Part shown: positions 12,001 through 24,300 of the stretch, one piece after another | How the letters are laid out: every line of letters starts with the position of its first letter | How positions within the stretch are numbered: the first letter of the stretch is position 1 | From: Anaeramoeba flamelloides | Taxonomy: Eukaryota > Metamonada > Anaeramoebidae | DNA: 64,000 nucleotides | NCBI GenBank assembly: GCA_027625915.1 | Contig: JANTQA010000029.1 | Location: 9,362,001 to 9,426,000, forward strand | Direction: 5' to 3' | The notes under the pieces: model-generated | What the model saw: only the letters and a program-made list of their open reading frames with translations | The model's database searches: none | What the model was told of the DNA's origin: nothing | Program-made: the position numbers and the translations under genes

Positions 12001-15000
12001 TTTCAAAAAATAAAAGGACACAGGAAATTTCAAGAATTATTCATACTTGAATCAAATTAATTGTAGTATCATTCACAAATATAATAAACTCATTAAAACC
12101 TAAAAAAAAACTTAACTGAATCTTTAAAACTCATTAAAACAAAGCAATAAAAATTAAAATTAAATATTTTAAAAATTGATTTCCCTTTCATTTGAAATGA
12201 GAAATCTCGTTTTGTAAATGGTAAAGGTAAAAAAAATTATAAAATCAATAAAAACCATTGAACAAGGTTAATTGGGGAAAAGTCCTTTACATTTTATTGA
12301 TAACTCTTTACGAGTCAAACTTTTGTTCTTTAAAGTCTCATATTCAATATAAATCCACAATTCATCTGGCTATTTTGTTGGAATTGTTTTTTTTTAATAT
12401 TTTCTTTTTTCTTTGTTCCAGACATCAATCCAATAATGGCCTTTCAAAATTCCTATATCTAGCTCATTCGAAATTAAAATTAAACTGTTACCAGCTTTAT
12501 AATAGCATATTATTTCCAAATTGATTTCTTCTTACCTTGTTTTTTTCATTTTCCAACTGTTCAATATCCAGAAATAAAAAAAACCAAAAAATGAAAAAAT
12601 GAAGAAATGAATAATTAAAATGAAAATTATCAATAAGTAATTATCTTATTAGCAATCAAATCCAATAGTATTGATGATTTGAGAGGTATGCCCTTTTGTT
12701 TGAAAACGAGTTTAGATTAAAAAAAAAAAATCTGAAAATCAATTAATTTTTTATTTTCAAACAAACCACATCCTTTTTATAGAAGTCTATCCTAAAAGTT
12801 TTAAAATGTGTTGATCAAACGGCTTTATTCACTCTTCCGGGCAGTTTGAACAATCTTTTTTAAAAATTTTGTTTCTCACTTTGTTAAAGCAGCTGATTTT
12901 CACAAATCTCTTTAATTGTGATTTTTTTATGGTTTTCTGTTCAATTATAATACTGTTTAAAAAACGCAATCAAAAAAAAAAAATAGAGACAGAGATTAAC
13001 ATAATGAATATCATAGAGACAGAAACAATAGAAACACCATAACTATTGTGGAAAAAAACTGAAACCGGTTTTTTAATTGTAAACATTAAGAGAAGCACAC
13101 ATAAATTACAGAAACTTGCCAAGTTATATCAATTAATAAACAAAAAAAATATAACCGTTTTGGAAAAAAAGCGAAACAGGAAAAAAAGTGAAACACGGGT
13201 TTTAATTGGGAACATTAAGAGAACCTGAAAATGAAAAGTAAAATCAATAAAAAGAAGTTACCAATTAACTTCAAATAATAACCCATTATATTATTTTCAA
13301 TCAAACCAACAAATACACACAAATCTACTTGATTTATCGAAATTGTTGGTGTAGTTTTGAGAGATCTCAAAAATAGTCAATTTTTTGAACAAATTTTTAA
13401 TAATTGATCAATCAAACAAATAATCCGTACCAAAAGATAGTATTAAAAAAACTGTTATTGTGAAGAATACTTCATTTTGTCTTTATTTATTTATTTATTC
13501 TTTTCATTTTCAGGTTCTCTTAATGTTCCCAATTATAAACCGTGTTTCACTTTTTTTCCACAATGGTAAACTTTTTTCCATTCAAAGGAGACCAGTTGTA
13601 GTGAATGAATTACATGTGTATAAAGGGTTTGAATGGATATTAGAAGAAAAATTTATTTTGGAAATTCCAAAATTTGAAATCATTTTCTTCATTTTTTACT
13701 TTGTTTTTTTGAATTTTTTTTGACACCTAATTCGTTTTTAATTTTTTTTTATTACAAGATCTATAGTCACTATATAAAAACTTATTATTCTAATGATACT
13801 TGGTAAAGTAAAAATGATTTTAGAAAAATCATATTTATTTCTATTGAATTTTCTTTGGATCTTAAATTGAAGATCAAAATAAGCATTGCTGTTTATTTCA
13901 ATGTATATCGAAGAATTTTAGTTTTTTTATTTTTAAGAAAATATATTGATTGATTAGTCACACTTCATATGGATAGGAACTATTATCTGATGTGCATTAT
14001 TCTACTTTATTTCTTCTTTATTTTTTAAAGTTCAATTATAAAAAGTAATTGATATTTGTAAAAGTTTTTTTTGACACCTTTGGCTGAAACAAACTTTAGT
14101 ACATTAAAGATAAGATAATGTACTAATTACTTTAACAGTTTTTTCAATATGTCTATTTTAACAAGATTTTTCTTTGATTGATCTGGTTATTAAATATTTC
14201 CAGAAAAAAATTCACTATTTTTGAAATCAAAGCTACTCCTCAATTGAATCACAATTAAAAGGAGATCTAAATTGTTTTGATTGATAATAATAAAATGATG
14301 AAATATTACACTTGGAAATTTATTTATTTTCTTCTTTAAATTGAATTAATTTTTCATTTTTAGATTTCCGTGATAACTGTGATTTCTCTTGTGGTTTAAT
14401 AACTAACAAACGTGTTTCGTTTTTTTTTTTTCACAATTGGAAACTAAAATTTATTGTTTTGTTTAAAAATGGAGCCTTAACAGTACAAATGCTTCGGCAT
14501 TTATAAATTTTGTTTTATTTTACTTTTTTTTTAATATTTTGGTGAATTTGGAAAATCAAAATCAAAAAGTATCATTTTTAAAATAATACTATAAAATAAT
14601 TTTCATATTATTCTTTTTTCAGTAAACTGTGGCTTTAAAAAATAAAAATGATAAAAAAAAGCAATATCAACAAGATAATTACTTCAATAAAAATATGTTG
14701 GAATAATTTCCAAATTTGATTGATAAGAAACACCAATTAATAAAGATAAAAAATTGTTTAAAAAATATATATTCTTTTTATTTAATTACCCTCTTCCTAA
14801 TTATTTATTATTATTATTATTACATTTGTAATTTGCAAAAAAAGGGATCAATGATTTGTGGGTATGATACAAGGGGCCCACAATTATATTATATTGATAG
14901 TGATGGTTCACGATTAAAAAATTCATTATTTAGTGTTGGAAGTGGTTCTCCATTTGCGTATGGTGTCTTGGATGCTGGCTATCGATGGGATTTGTCAAAA

Positions 15001-15177
15001 GAGGATGCTATTGATCTTGGAAGAAGAGCCATTTGTGCAGCAACTTTTAAAGATTCATATTCTGGTGGTACCGTTAAAGTTTATCACATTGATGAAAATG
15101 GTTGGGTGAAAATTTCAGATGATGATGCTAGTGAGCTTTGGTACCGTTATGAAGAAAAAGAAAAAAAGAATAAATAA
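9085..15177 (+). CDS. PSMB5: 20S proteasome subunit beta type-5
   Basis: Four exons (9085-9195, 9303-9510, 9631-9842, 14845-15177) join in frame to 287 residues. This is the chymotrypsin-like catalytic subunit of the 20S core in cytosol and nucleus. An 80-residue propeptide ends KGSKG before TTTLAF, so autocleavage would expose Thr81 as the catalytic Thr1. Asp17, Lys33 and the GSGS motif of the active site are present in mature numbering. Long blocks match the family: [45 protein letters not shown]. Position 45 of the S1 pocket is Leu, where animals have Met. The exon 2/3 junction splits the Ala codon of IASQ. Intron 3 is 5,002 bp and packed with transposon relics, while the other introns are ~110-120 bp. 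The start is the first in-frame ATG before a family-typical, poorly conserved propeptide, so the first exon is the least certain part. Confidence 0.95.
10985..11400. mobile_element. Inverted-repeat family B, copy 1
   Basis: Degenerate ~415-bp copy in proteasome intron 3. The left end keeps 'tttttaattgggaaatatta' and the right end 'aactttttttccccaatggt', matching the termini of the better copy at 13154-13569. Internal landmarks shared are 'tttttaataatagatcaatt' and 'ttcattttgtctttattta'. Confidence 0.6.
11991..12719. repeat. Two-copy repeat (family D), copy 1
   Basis: About 730 bp sharing near-continuous similarity with 31671-32600: 'ataaactctttttcaaaaa' at the left, 'tttacattttattgataact' in the middle and 'agtattgatgatttgagagg' at the right. 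It lacks the ~230-bp block found near the right end of the other copy, so it represents the empty site. Short frames in it are not conserved between copies. Type of element unknown. Confidence 0.7.
13154..13569. mobile_element. Inverted-repeat family B, copy 2 (best copy)
   Basis: Long terminal inverted repeat: left 'ggaaaaaaagtgaaac' followed by 'gggttttaattgggaacatt' and the mirror image at the right, ending 'ttccacaatggt'. GGAAAAAAAGYGAAAC occurs twice in tandem at the left end. A second partial left end lies at 13047-13130, showing nested or repeated insertion. Non-coding and MITE-like; superfamily not identified. Confidence 0.7.
13571..14095. mobile_element. TIR repeat family C, copy 2
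   Basis: Begins 'ttccattcaaaggagacc' immediately after the family B copy and ends 'gacacctttggctgaaac', a degraded inverted pair matching the clean TIR of the 48-kb copy. The interior keeps 'attacaagatctatagtcac' and 'aaagtaaaaatgatt', as in copies 1, 3 and 4. Non-coding. Confidence 0.6.
14135..14442. mobile_element. Inverted-repeat family B, copy 3
   Basis: Fragment most similar to the copy at 43.3 kb: 'gatttccgtgataactgtga' against 'ggtttctgtgattctattaa', then 'aaacgtgtttcg' before a T run and 'cacaattgg'. It is the third family B copy in the same intron. Confidence 0.5.
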
Positions 15178-15728
15178 AAACAATATATTTTTTTTCTCTT
15201 TATTTTAAATATTTAAAAATTCAAATTAAAAAAAAAATTTTTTTTTAAAACTTCACTTTGAAAAAGGTAAAATAACCGATTAAAATAAGAAAATAATAAT
15301 AAATTGGAGATTCTATTTCAATCAAAACTCTCCCTTTTATAATATTTTATTTTTATAAATTTTTTTCTTCAAAAACTTTTTAAAGAAGTTATCAATTTTG
15401 AAAGCAATCTGTTAAGTGACTATTCACTCTTTTTATTTTTATTGTTATTGTGTTGATAATGATGATAAAATCATTTTTTTATCAAAGATTACATTAAACT
15501 TCATTAACAACCCTTTTTACATTTTTTAGAGAAAGGAAAGTAAGTTTTTTAAAAGAATTCAATTTTTATTATTTCTATTTTTATATTGCTGGGTAGTATA
15601 TTTCAATTTACAAAAATTTTAGTTGTGAGATTCAAACTGAAATAAGATTTTTGATTGAATCAAGATCTTGAAACTTTAAAATCAAAATCTTATAAGTTTC
15701 CCTAATAGTGAATTGAACTAAAGAAAAC

Positions 15729-16245
15729 TATTTTCCAGATAAAGTGGATTAGTTATGGTGAGTGGATTATGTGTGTCTATGGGGTTTGACTAGATATTAG
15801 ATAAAAAAAAAAATATATTTTGGAAATTTCAAAATTTCAAATCATTTTTTCATTTTTTTTCATATATTTTTTTTTTTTGGATTTTTTTTTTGAAATTTTT
15901 TTTTTATTATAAGATCAATATTTACTTGGTAAAATGGTGTTATTCTAACATTATTGAAACAGTAAAAATGATTGTTGAGAAATGATATTGATTTATATTG
16001 GTATTTTATTTGATCTTCAGCTGAATACCAAAATGAACTACGTTGTTTTTCCCAATGGATACTAAGAATTTGGGTTATTAAATTGTTAATAAAATAAATT
16101 GGTTGATTATTTTTACTTATATACCAATTATCAATTTTTATTTCGTGTGTAATATTCTAATTATTTCTTATTTGTTTTTCATCTTCAAAATAAAAAATAA
16201 CTGATTCTTAAAAAAAAAATATTTGGCACTTTTGAACGAAAAAAA
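15729..16245. mobile_element. TIR repeat family C, copy 3
   Basis: About 520 bp. The left end is 'ttttccagataaagtgg' and the right end 'ggcacttttgaacgaaaaa', degraded versions of the family C terminus. The inner block 'tattataagatcaatattta' aligns with copies 1 and 2. It lies 550 bp beyond the proteasome stop codon. Confidence 0.55.
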
Positions 16246-16906
16246 GTTTAAACAGATCTGAATCTTTAATTTAATTTTTGTTTTTAAATTTTTTTTTTGG
16301 TTAAATGAACTGGCTTTTATAATATGTTTATGGAAATGATAATAATCTTAAAAAAAAATAAAATAAAATCGGTATGGGAAGAAACGCCTGTTTAATATTT
16401 CAATTATCATTGAATAACAAAATCGAAAGATCACCCATTTTACAAATAAACTTGTTAAAATCCAAAATAAAAAAAAAATCAGTAAAAGTGTATTTTTAAA
16501 GATTTGATTCCCCTTTATCTTCTTAATTATGATGAGATAATAACGCGTTTACCTTAAATTTGTCTTCCAATTGCTATTTATTTTTGAAAATTCCTTCTCT
16601 AAATTCTTTTTTGAAATATTTTTATCCAACTTAACATTAATAAAGATTATTATTTGAAGTTGTAAAAGAAAAAGATTGGATTAGCCAAATCAGTAATTTT
16701 GTACAAATATTACAACTGAAAAAAAGGGGAAATATGTTTAAAAAAATAAAAGTAACATTCCTTGATTATTTTGATTTTTTAATTTTCTCGAGGATAATTA
16801 ATTGTTTTTAAAAAATTAAATTATTATTTCAATAAATCTCTTTTTCCCAATATAAATACAAAAAATAGCCAATATTATTGAATAAAATTAAAAATTGATT
16901 TAATTA

Positions 16907-17103
16907 CAGTCAGTTCCACTTTTAAGGCGCAAACTTTCAACGAAATTTAAGGCACACAAAAAATCTCAAATTAAGGCACAACATTTGGAAATTTTTTTTT
17001 TACAATTTATTTTACTAGAATCCAAATTTTGTGCCTTAATTTGAGATTTTTTGTGTGCTATAAATTTCGTTGAAAGTTTGTGCCACAAAAGTGGAACTGA
17101 ATG
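16907..17103. mobile_element. Palindromic MITE, family A, copy 4 of the better copies
   Basis: Well-preserved palindrome from CAGTCAGTTCCACTTTT to its complement, flanked by TA on both sides. All three AAGGCACAAA-type motifs are visible in the left arm, with one changed to AAGGCGCAAA. The right arm shows GCTATAAA in place of GCCTTAAA. This is a recent-looking copy. Confidence 0.85.
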
Positions 17104-17794
17104 TAAATAGAAATTAGAATAAAAAATCGTTTTGATATATTCTTTTCTAATTAGAAATTAATTTGTATTTCAAAATTTTCTGGATCAAAGAATTTCTATA
17201 CAAAATTAAAAATAGAATTGAGTTTAATTAAAGTAATTAAATTATGAAATAGAGAAAAAATCGAGAAATAAATATTTTTATCAATATTATAATTTTTTTT
17301 GAATTCCTTCTATTTATTTGAGATTCAGTATATTATAATAGAGTATCTAAAACTCCCCAATTTATTCCTAAATTGGTTATTTTAAGTTAAATGGGGGTTT
17401 GGAATGATTCAGTTCCAAAATTTCCAATATAATTAAAAATGATGTAATAATAATAAAAACCCTTATGATAATTTTTTTGAGTTGAAAAAAAAAACCAAAT
17501 AATTCAAAAGTAATATTTTTTTTTAAAAAATTTCAAAAAGATTTTTATCTATGACAAATAATCTGATATTTTTATTTTCTTTAATTTTTTTATTTTGAAT
17601 TTTTGTTTTCTTTTGTTAATACTTTTTAATATTTGCGAATTATTTAAATCTATGGTTTTTAATAATTTATTTTAGAATTGTAGAAATCCGGAAAACCACA
17701 AAAAATTAATATTTCCAAAGATATACAAAAATTTATTTTATTTAAAATAATAATAATAATAAGTTTAAAAAATAGAATTGGATTGGCATTTATT

Positions 17795-17800
17795 GTATAT

Positions 17801-17831
<31 letters not shown>

Positions 17832-17834
17832 TAT
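17795..17834. repeat. TA-rich microsatellite
   Basis: A run of TATATACA/TATATA units. Plain simple repeat with no further structure. Confidence 0.9.
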
Positions 17835-19907
17835 TTCTTATAACGAGGTTTTAAATGTTAAAATAAAGTCTTTGTATTTTTCAGTAAATTTAAGAAATTA
17901 GAGCAATGGAAATATTACATAGAAATAAATAATGTGGGTTGAAAGGAAACTAAATCAACTATTTTTGAGATGGTGATATTCTTTAAAAGAAATCTTATAC
18001 GATATTTCATTTTATTTTGAAAAAATTTTTATTTGTGAAATAATGTGAAAATTATTTCATTTTTTTGGACTTTCGGTTTTTACAATAATTTGGTGGTTTA
18101 ATTTTGATCAAAAAAAAAAATAAAAAAAAGTAAATAGTTCATCTATGATTGCCTTTATTTTTAAAAAAAAAGAAAAAATTAAATAATATTAATAGATGCT
18201 AACTTTCCGTTTGGAATATTAATTATGTTCATAATATCACAACAACCATATAATACGTAATTTGCTGTACTCACCCCATAAATTTATTTACAAAACTAAA
18301 TTAAATTTTAAATTAGACTAATAAGTAAGATAGTCAAGAATTTATATATACTCTTTGGGTGAGCAAACGTAAATTTAGTCACTTCAAAATTCTCACTTTA
18401 ACACATGATATATTCTTTTACATTTAATCCTAAACAATAAACTCTACTTCAAAAATTTAGACTTAAATAGTTTTTTTTTTGATTAATAATTATAAATTAT
18501 TATTTTAAGGATATTTTAAATGATAAAAAACATTGAAAATATTTCATTTATCTAGTTTTTGGTTATAAATAAGTATTTTTTCATTAATTGATTAAATAAT
18601 TTTTTTTTTTTTTTTTCAAAAATTGAATATTGAGGGGTCAATTTTTGGGACTGTGATTGAAATTAAAATTTTGGAGTTTATAATTGGGTGGTATATGATT
18701 GTAAAATTGTCTGATAGAAAAGAAAATGTGCTACAAAAATAAAAGTTTAGATTTATCAAGTGTTAACTCTAATTTTTAGTCATTATAACACTTCTTGTAT
18801 TTGCGAACCCACGATCCCTAGAATAAGATATTTTATTCTTTTAGAAAAATATTCGTCGGGGAGGGATGATATTTTTGATTTTAATCAAACATTCATTCCT
18901 TGTAATTGTTTTTTAATTTTAAAATTTCTTTTTAAAAAAAACAAATAATTTTCAAAGTTGTTCACTTGAGGAATTTTTTATAATGATCCCTTATAGTTCA
19001 CTAAATTTTTAAATATTGTATAATATTTTTTTTTTTTTTTGTTTTTTACCAAGGATGAAAAATCAGTTTCTATTTCTATCGGATGTCAATGTGGGGTTGG
19101 AATGGTTGTAATTTTTTTCATAAAATTGTTTTTTTTTTTTTTTTTTCCTTGTTTCGGATACTTTCACATAATGTTCACAATGGAGGGGAATGTTGTTTGT
19201 ATATTAAATATTTTAAATATCAACAAAATAAATTTAAAAAGAAACATGGGAAGTGTGTGTGGGCAGAAGAGAAATATCAAAATGGATCATGATATTCCAA
19301 ACTTTAAAAAAAAAAAAAAAAAAAAATTATCCAATTGTTGTTTAAATGGGATTTGTTGATATTTAAAAGATCAAATCTTGTGAGTTTCCCTCTCCTACTT
19401 GGTGGGTAGTATGTAAAAGAACAGGGGTTATGAAAAAAAAAAAGATATTTTTATGAAAAAAACTTTGTAATTAATAAACCCTTTTTTTGCTCTTATATGG
19501 TATTTTTAAAAATAAAACACACACTTTATAATTGATGAAGAAAAATTTTTATTTCGATTCACAAGATATTTTTTACTAATTATTGGTTCAAAAAAAAAGA
19601 TTTTTTCAAAGGTAATAATGAAAATCCTGTGAATTCTAATTTAACTCTTCCTATTTGAAATTTTGTAATAAAATTTTGGTTTTTTTCAATTTGAAGATAA
19701 CTACAACAAAAAAACAAAAGAAACACCAAAAAAACTAAAGTTTTGGGTAAAATCAAAAGAAAAAAACTCGTTTATTATTCTTTACTAAAATAAAAAAGAA
19801 TACAATTTTTTAAAAAGATCTTAAAGTATCAAAAAATGAGTTAATTATAAAAAGATATCTTTTCGTTGCTATTATTATAGTTGAAATGTGATCATTAGTC
19901 GGAAAAT

Positions 19908-20102
19908 TTATTTATTTTTGTTAGAGTTTGGTCCTGCTCTTCTTCTTCCTTGTTCTTCAACAACATGAACAAATCTTTTATTATATAAGAATCTCATTTT
20001 AGCACGTCCTGTAAGTTTCTTTTTCTTTGGAAGTTTTTCAACCTTTGGTGTTTGGTTTCTAACTTTTCCAGCTCTTGTAAGTGATCCGTGTACTTTTCCC
20101 AT
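19908..20102 (-). CDS. RPS30: 40S ribosomal protein eS30
   Basis: A single exon of 64 residues covering the whole family length: [19 protein letters not shown] at the start, then [23 protein letters not shown] and a short GPNSNKNK tail. eS30 is a small basic protein of the 40S subunit near the decoding site. In animals it is made as a fusion with the ubiquitin-like protein FUBI. Here the frame starts directly with MGKVHGS and nothing ubiquitin-like lies upstream, so it is made unfused. There are no introns, in contrast to eS8 in this window. It runs divergently from the large ER-protein gene, 1.3 kb away. Confidence 0.95.
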   Translation of the reverse strand: MGKVHGSLTRAGKVRNQTPKVEKLPKKKKLTGRAKMRFLYNKRFVHVVEEQGRRRAGPNSNKNK

Positions 20103-21397
20103 TATGATTTAAAGTTAAATAAGAATTGTTTTAAATAAAAAGAAATAATTTATTTGTTCAATTAATAAAAAATGAGTGTTCATAAGCTTTGAATAATTTT
20201 TAAATCAAAGAAAATGTTTGTTATTTTGGTTGAAAAATTGTTGTAAAATGGTGTGTTTGATTTAAAACATAGAATTTACTCTCTTTTTGGTACAAATTTA
20301 AACAAAATTTGAATTTTTTTTTAAAAAGGACGACTGACGTCACAAACGATTTTGAAAAATTTTCTTGATATTGTGTCTCTTGGGTTTGATTCAAATATTC
20401 AGTCATAAAGTTGTTTCATAACTTTTTAAGTGTAAAAGGAAAAAGAAGTACAAATTATGATAAATAAAAACTTGCAAACAATTAATTTAAAATTTTTTCC
20501 TATTTAGGGCTAAAACATTTCAGATCTGGAAAAGAATGAACTTCTTATCTAACTTTTTTTCAAAGAATAATTCAATAATCTGTTTTCTAAAACAGTTAGG
20601 TTTTGTTTGTGCTCTAAAAAGAACAAAAAAAAGAGTATTTATTAGAACAATACTTCTGACTTGAAGAATTAATTTTCATTCACAAAAGTGTTTTTGGATA
20701 ATTAATGGACTTACACACCTTCAAATTAAATTTTATCTCATTTTTTATCTAAATACCAGTCTTGATAATAAAAGAAAATACTCAACCGTGGTGAGGGGTT
20801 CTAAACTGTTGAGGGAAATAGAAACCCCCATAAAATATCTTTGTATATACAACTGAACATTTTTGTTTTTTTAAAAAATCATTGGTAAATTAACATTTAT
20901 ACTTTTATTTTTCCAATGTATCTGTACCCGTACCCGAACAAGTAACGAGCCCCCGTTCAATAACTTACGGAAAAAAAGATGAATTGAAAAGGATTATTTT
21001 AAGATTAAAGTTCTTTTAGTTGTCAAACTTGACATGAATAAATTTATCAGAGAGAAAAACAAATAAATAGAAATAAAATTAACACAATGAACAATTTTCA
21101 ACAGCTAACTGATAAGAAAGTGAGATACCAGCTTTTGGCAATTTAAACTCTTCTTTTCATAAAAAATTTCAAGTCATAAAGCAAGTCTCAAAAGACAGAA
21201 ATTTCGTTTTAGAACAATTTGAGAGAAAAAAATCTTAAATTCAAAGTGAATAAAAAGAGTGTTTTTTGTTTCATTTTGAAAAAATTTTGAGACATACCCA
21301 ATTCGAGTCAAGAAATTTTTTCAAACAATTTATTTTTATATTTTTTTTTTTTTCTTTCTTTACCTTTTCTAAAACAAACCCTTCTTTTTGAAAATAA
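20103..21397. other. Divergent intergenic region, eS30 / ER fusion gene
   Basis: Must hold the promoters of both flanking genes. A GC-rich patch at about 20770-20970 stands out and is listed separately. No TATA-like box can be distinguished in DNA this AT-rich. No coding frame with family similarity. Confidence 0.5.
20770..20970. other. GC-enriched patch, possible structured RNA or regulatory DNA
   Basis: Unusual for this window: GAGGGGTTCT pairs with AGAAACCCCC across ~20 bases to form a hairpin, and further on GTACCCGTACCCGAAC and GAGCCCCCGTTC form a second possible GAAC/GTTC stem. It cannot be matched to a tRNA, U6 or other known RNA by eye. It could equally be promoter DNA of eS30 or of the ER gene. 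Confidence 0.25.
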
Positions 21398-24300
21398 ATG
21401 GGAATAATTGGGAAAATCTTTCTTATCTTGGTACTATTAATTGTACTTGAAGGATCCAAATTAAGCGAAAACAAAGTCTTAAGTGAACTCCACAAATACC
21501 AAGATCGAACAAATGGCGGCTTTTCGAACGAGATCGACGAGACAGCAACGATCCAAGGTACATTTGGTGCTGTTCTCCTTTCAACCCTCTACGGATTTCG
21601 AGATGAAAATCTAGCTGAAGGTGTTACACACTTTGTCGAGCTATGTGCCAATAACGATTTTGGATATGGATCAAACCCAAAGCAAGCATCCGAATTGGAG
21701 TCAACTTTCTACACCACATGGATCTATCGACTTCTTGGCACACTCCCTGACACACAACATGTTTCAAATTATATTCTTTCTTTATTGGATCGTGAAACAA
21801 TGCTATTTGCACCAAAGAAGGGTGGAAGACCTTCAATCATTGGCACAGCTCTTGCTTTCCAAACACTCGATTTACTTGACGAATCTTGGGAATCAGTCCT
21901 TCCAGAAAATACTGCAGAAGTTTTGAAATCCAAAATAAAAAAGGGTATGGTCGTCTCTGATACAGAAGCCTATTTTAATTTTGGTTCCTCAAATATTGTA
22001 AGATTTCTTGCTTTTTTTTTTTTTTTTTTCCTTTTTTTTTTTAACTTTTTTTATTTTTTTTTTTAATTTTTTTTCTTCCTTTCTTATTTTTTTTTTTTTT
22101 TTTTTTAATTCGAAACGTTGGAAAATTATTTTCTTGAACTAATAATTAAAAAACAAAGGTTTATGACAATTATCATGGAATTGTTTTAGCAAAATATTTA
22201 AAAATTGAACTTGGTCCAATAAAACCATGGGTTAATTTTATCAAAAACATGCAAGTTTTTGATGGAAAAAATGTAATATACTTTTCCTTTCTTTTTTTTT
22301 TTTTTTTTATTATATTTTTTTAATTTTTTTTTTTTTATTTTTTTTCTTAAAGTCTCACTCAAAAACAACACAGAACTCCATTTTAAAAAATTTTCAAAAC
22401 TTAGATCTCAAATTTATTTATTTTTTTCTTTTTTTTTTTTTTTTTTCCCCTCCTTCGCTTCTATAAAAATCGATTTCTTAATTTTTTAAGTTTTGGATTT
22501 ATTGTTAAGAAAGGCGGTCAAAAACTCTTAATTTGGTAAAGAGAGAATTTTGAAATGACTAAATTTGTGTCTTCCAATTCAAAGAGTGTCTAGACACTAA
22601 TCACAGTCATTAGAAGTATTTGAAACTTAATTTAGTTTTCTAAAATACAATGAAGAAAATAAAAAAAAAATGAAGAAGAAAAAAGTTACGAAATAAAAAA
22701 TAAAGAATTCAAAAAATAGAAATTAAGCAAAAACTTCAAGTTTTTGGATCCTTATGAATTTTTGAGTTGAACTTGACGTTATGGATGATTTGGATTTGAG
22801 TTCCTTTTTCTTTATAACAAGTTGGACCATATTAGTCAAAAAATATTCTCTAGTAACATCATAGATTTCTTTTGTGTTCATTTTCCTCAGTAATTCATAT
22901 ATATCCTCTTTGACAATGATATTGAAGTGAAAAATCATAGATTTTTTTTTGTAGTACTTTTTTCCGTTGTCTTCTAGTTTTTTCATATTTTTTACAGCAC
23001 CATATGAAATGATCTATATCATTAATTTTTCTTTTGCAATATTTCATTTTTTGGAGTCTACACCTTTTCCCCATCTATTTGTGTGTATATCTATTCATAT
23101 CATTTATGAAGGATTTCAGTTTGAATAGAGTGGCTAATGATTTACATTTTAGATATGACTGTTTTTCTTTAAAGTTGTCTGAAAAGTGTGTGATTTTGTG
23201 ATATTTTTTTAGTTTCTAATTTTTGAAGTTAATTTAATAATTTTGTAATTTTTCCATTAGCTATGATACTTTTAATTTTAAGCATATGTTTTTCAATAAA
23301 AAAGATCAAAAAAATACATTTGCGAGATTGAAACAAGTTTTTCCTATTCAAAAAAAAAAAAAAAAGAAAAATTTATTTTAATGAAAGTAATTATTTAAAA
23401 AGCTCCAAATCAATTAATTTTTATAAAAATTTCATCATGAAAGAAACTTATTTTTTAAAATAAAAAATTAATATTAAAATCAATCTAATTGAAAATAGAA
23501 AAAATAAAACTTTTACAATACAATCATTTTCAAAAAATTAAAACCGAAAATATTTAAAAAATATCCAAATAATTTGGTTTAACAATGTGAATTTAACCTG
23601 TTTATAATGAATTATTAAAACTCTTAGTTTTTAATTCTTAAATATGAGTTTATTCAAAGAATTCATTTTTTAAAAAATTTTAAATGTTTTTTTTTTTTTA
23701 ATTTTAAAAAAAAAAAACAAATTTTTTCAACAAAATAATAAAAAAAAAAAAAACAAATCATTTCATTTTCTAAAAAAAAAATTTTCTAAAAAAAAAAAAA
23801 CAAAAAGGATGGATCTTTTTATGATGATATTGCTAAAGAATATTCAGGAATTGAAAGCACAACATTCAGCCTCTTAAGTCTTAAACTTCTTGCAGAAATC
23901 CATTCAATTGAAAACAATAAAGAAATACCAAATTTCTTCAAATTAATTGATAAAGAAGAACTTAAGGACTATTTAACAAGCAAAGAAGGCGATTTATGGA
24001 CTGTTTCAAGAGCACATTTCGGACTTGCCCTTATTGAAGAGATCTTTGAATTTGTTGAAACATTTGTTGAATGGGAAACAATTAACGGAGACAAACCAAA
24101 GGAACTAATTGAAGGAACTGATTTAAGATTAGTCTTCACTGCCAAAACCTTTTCAAGTTTAAGACACGGTGGACTTGACATCAAAAGCAAAATCCTTTTC
24201 AAGGCCGAAAATAAGGAAACATTTGAATCTCTTAAAGCAATTAGCTATACATTTGATCAAGAAAGAAGACAATACATTTCCGAAAAGGTAATCCAAACAA

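Larger units (their letters stand above)
15178..19907. other. Convergent intergenic region, proteasome beta5 / eS30
   Basis: Contains a family C repeat (15729-16245), a family A MITE (16907-17103) and a TA-rich microsatellite at 17795-17834. A patch from ~18640 to 19440 has several short open stretches with Cys residues but no family that could be recognised. Otherwise AT-rich, with no gene seen. Confidence 0.5.

Noticed and set aside
13460-13723. 87-residue plus frame
   Set aside because: Spans the junction of family B and family C repeats and is not open in other copies.
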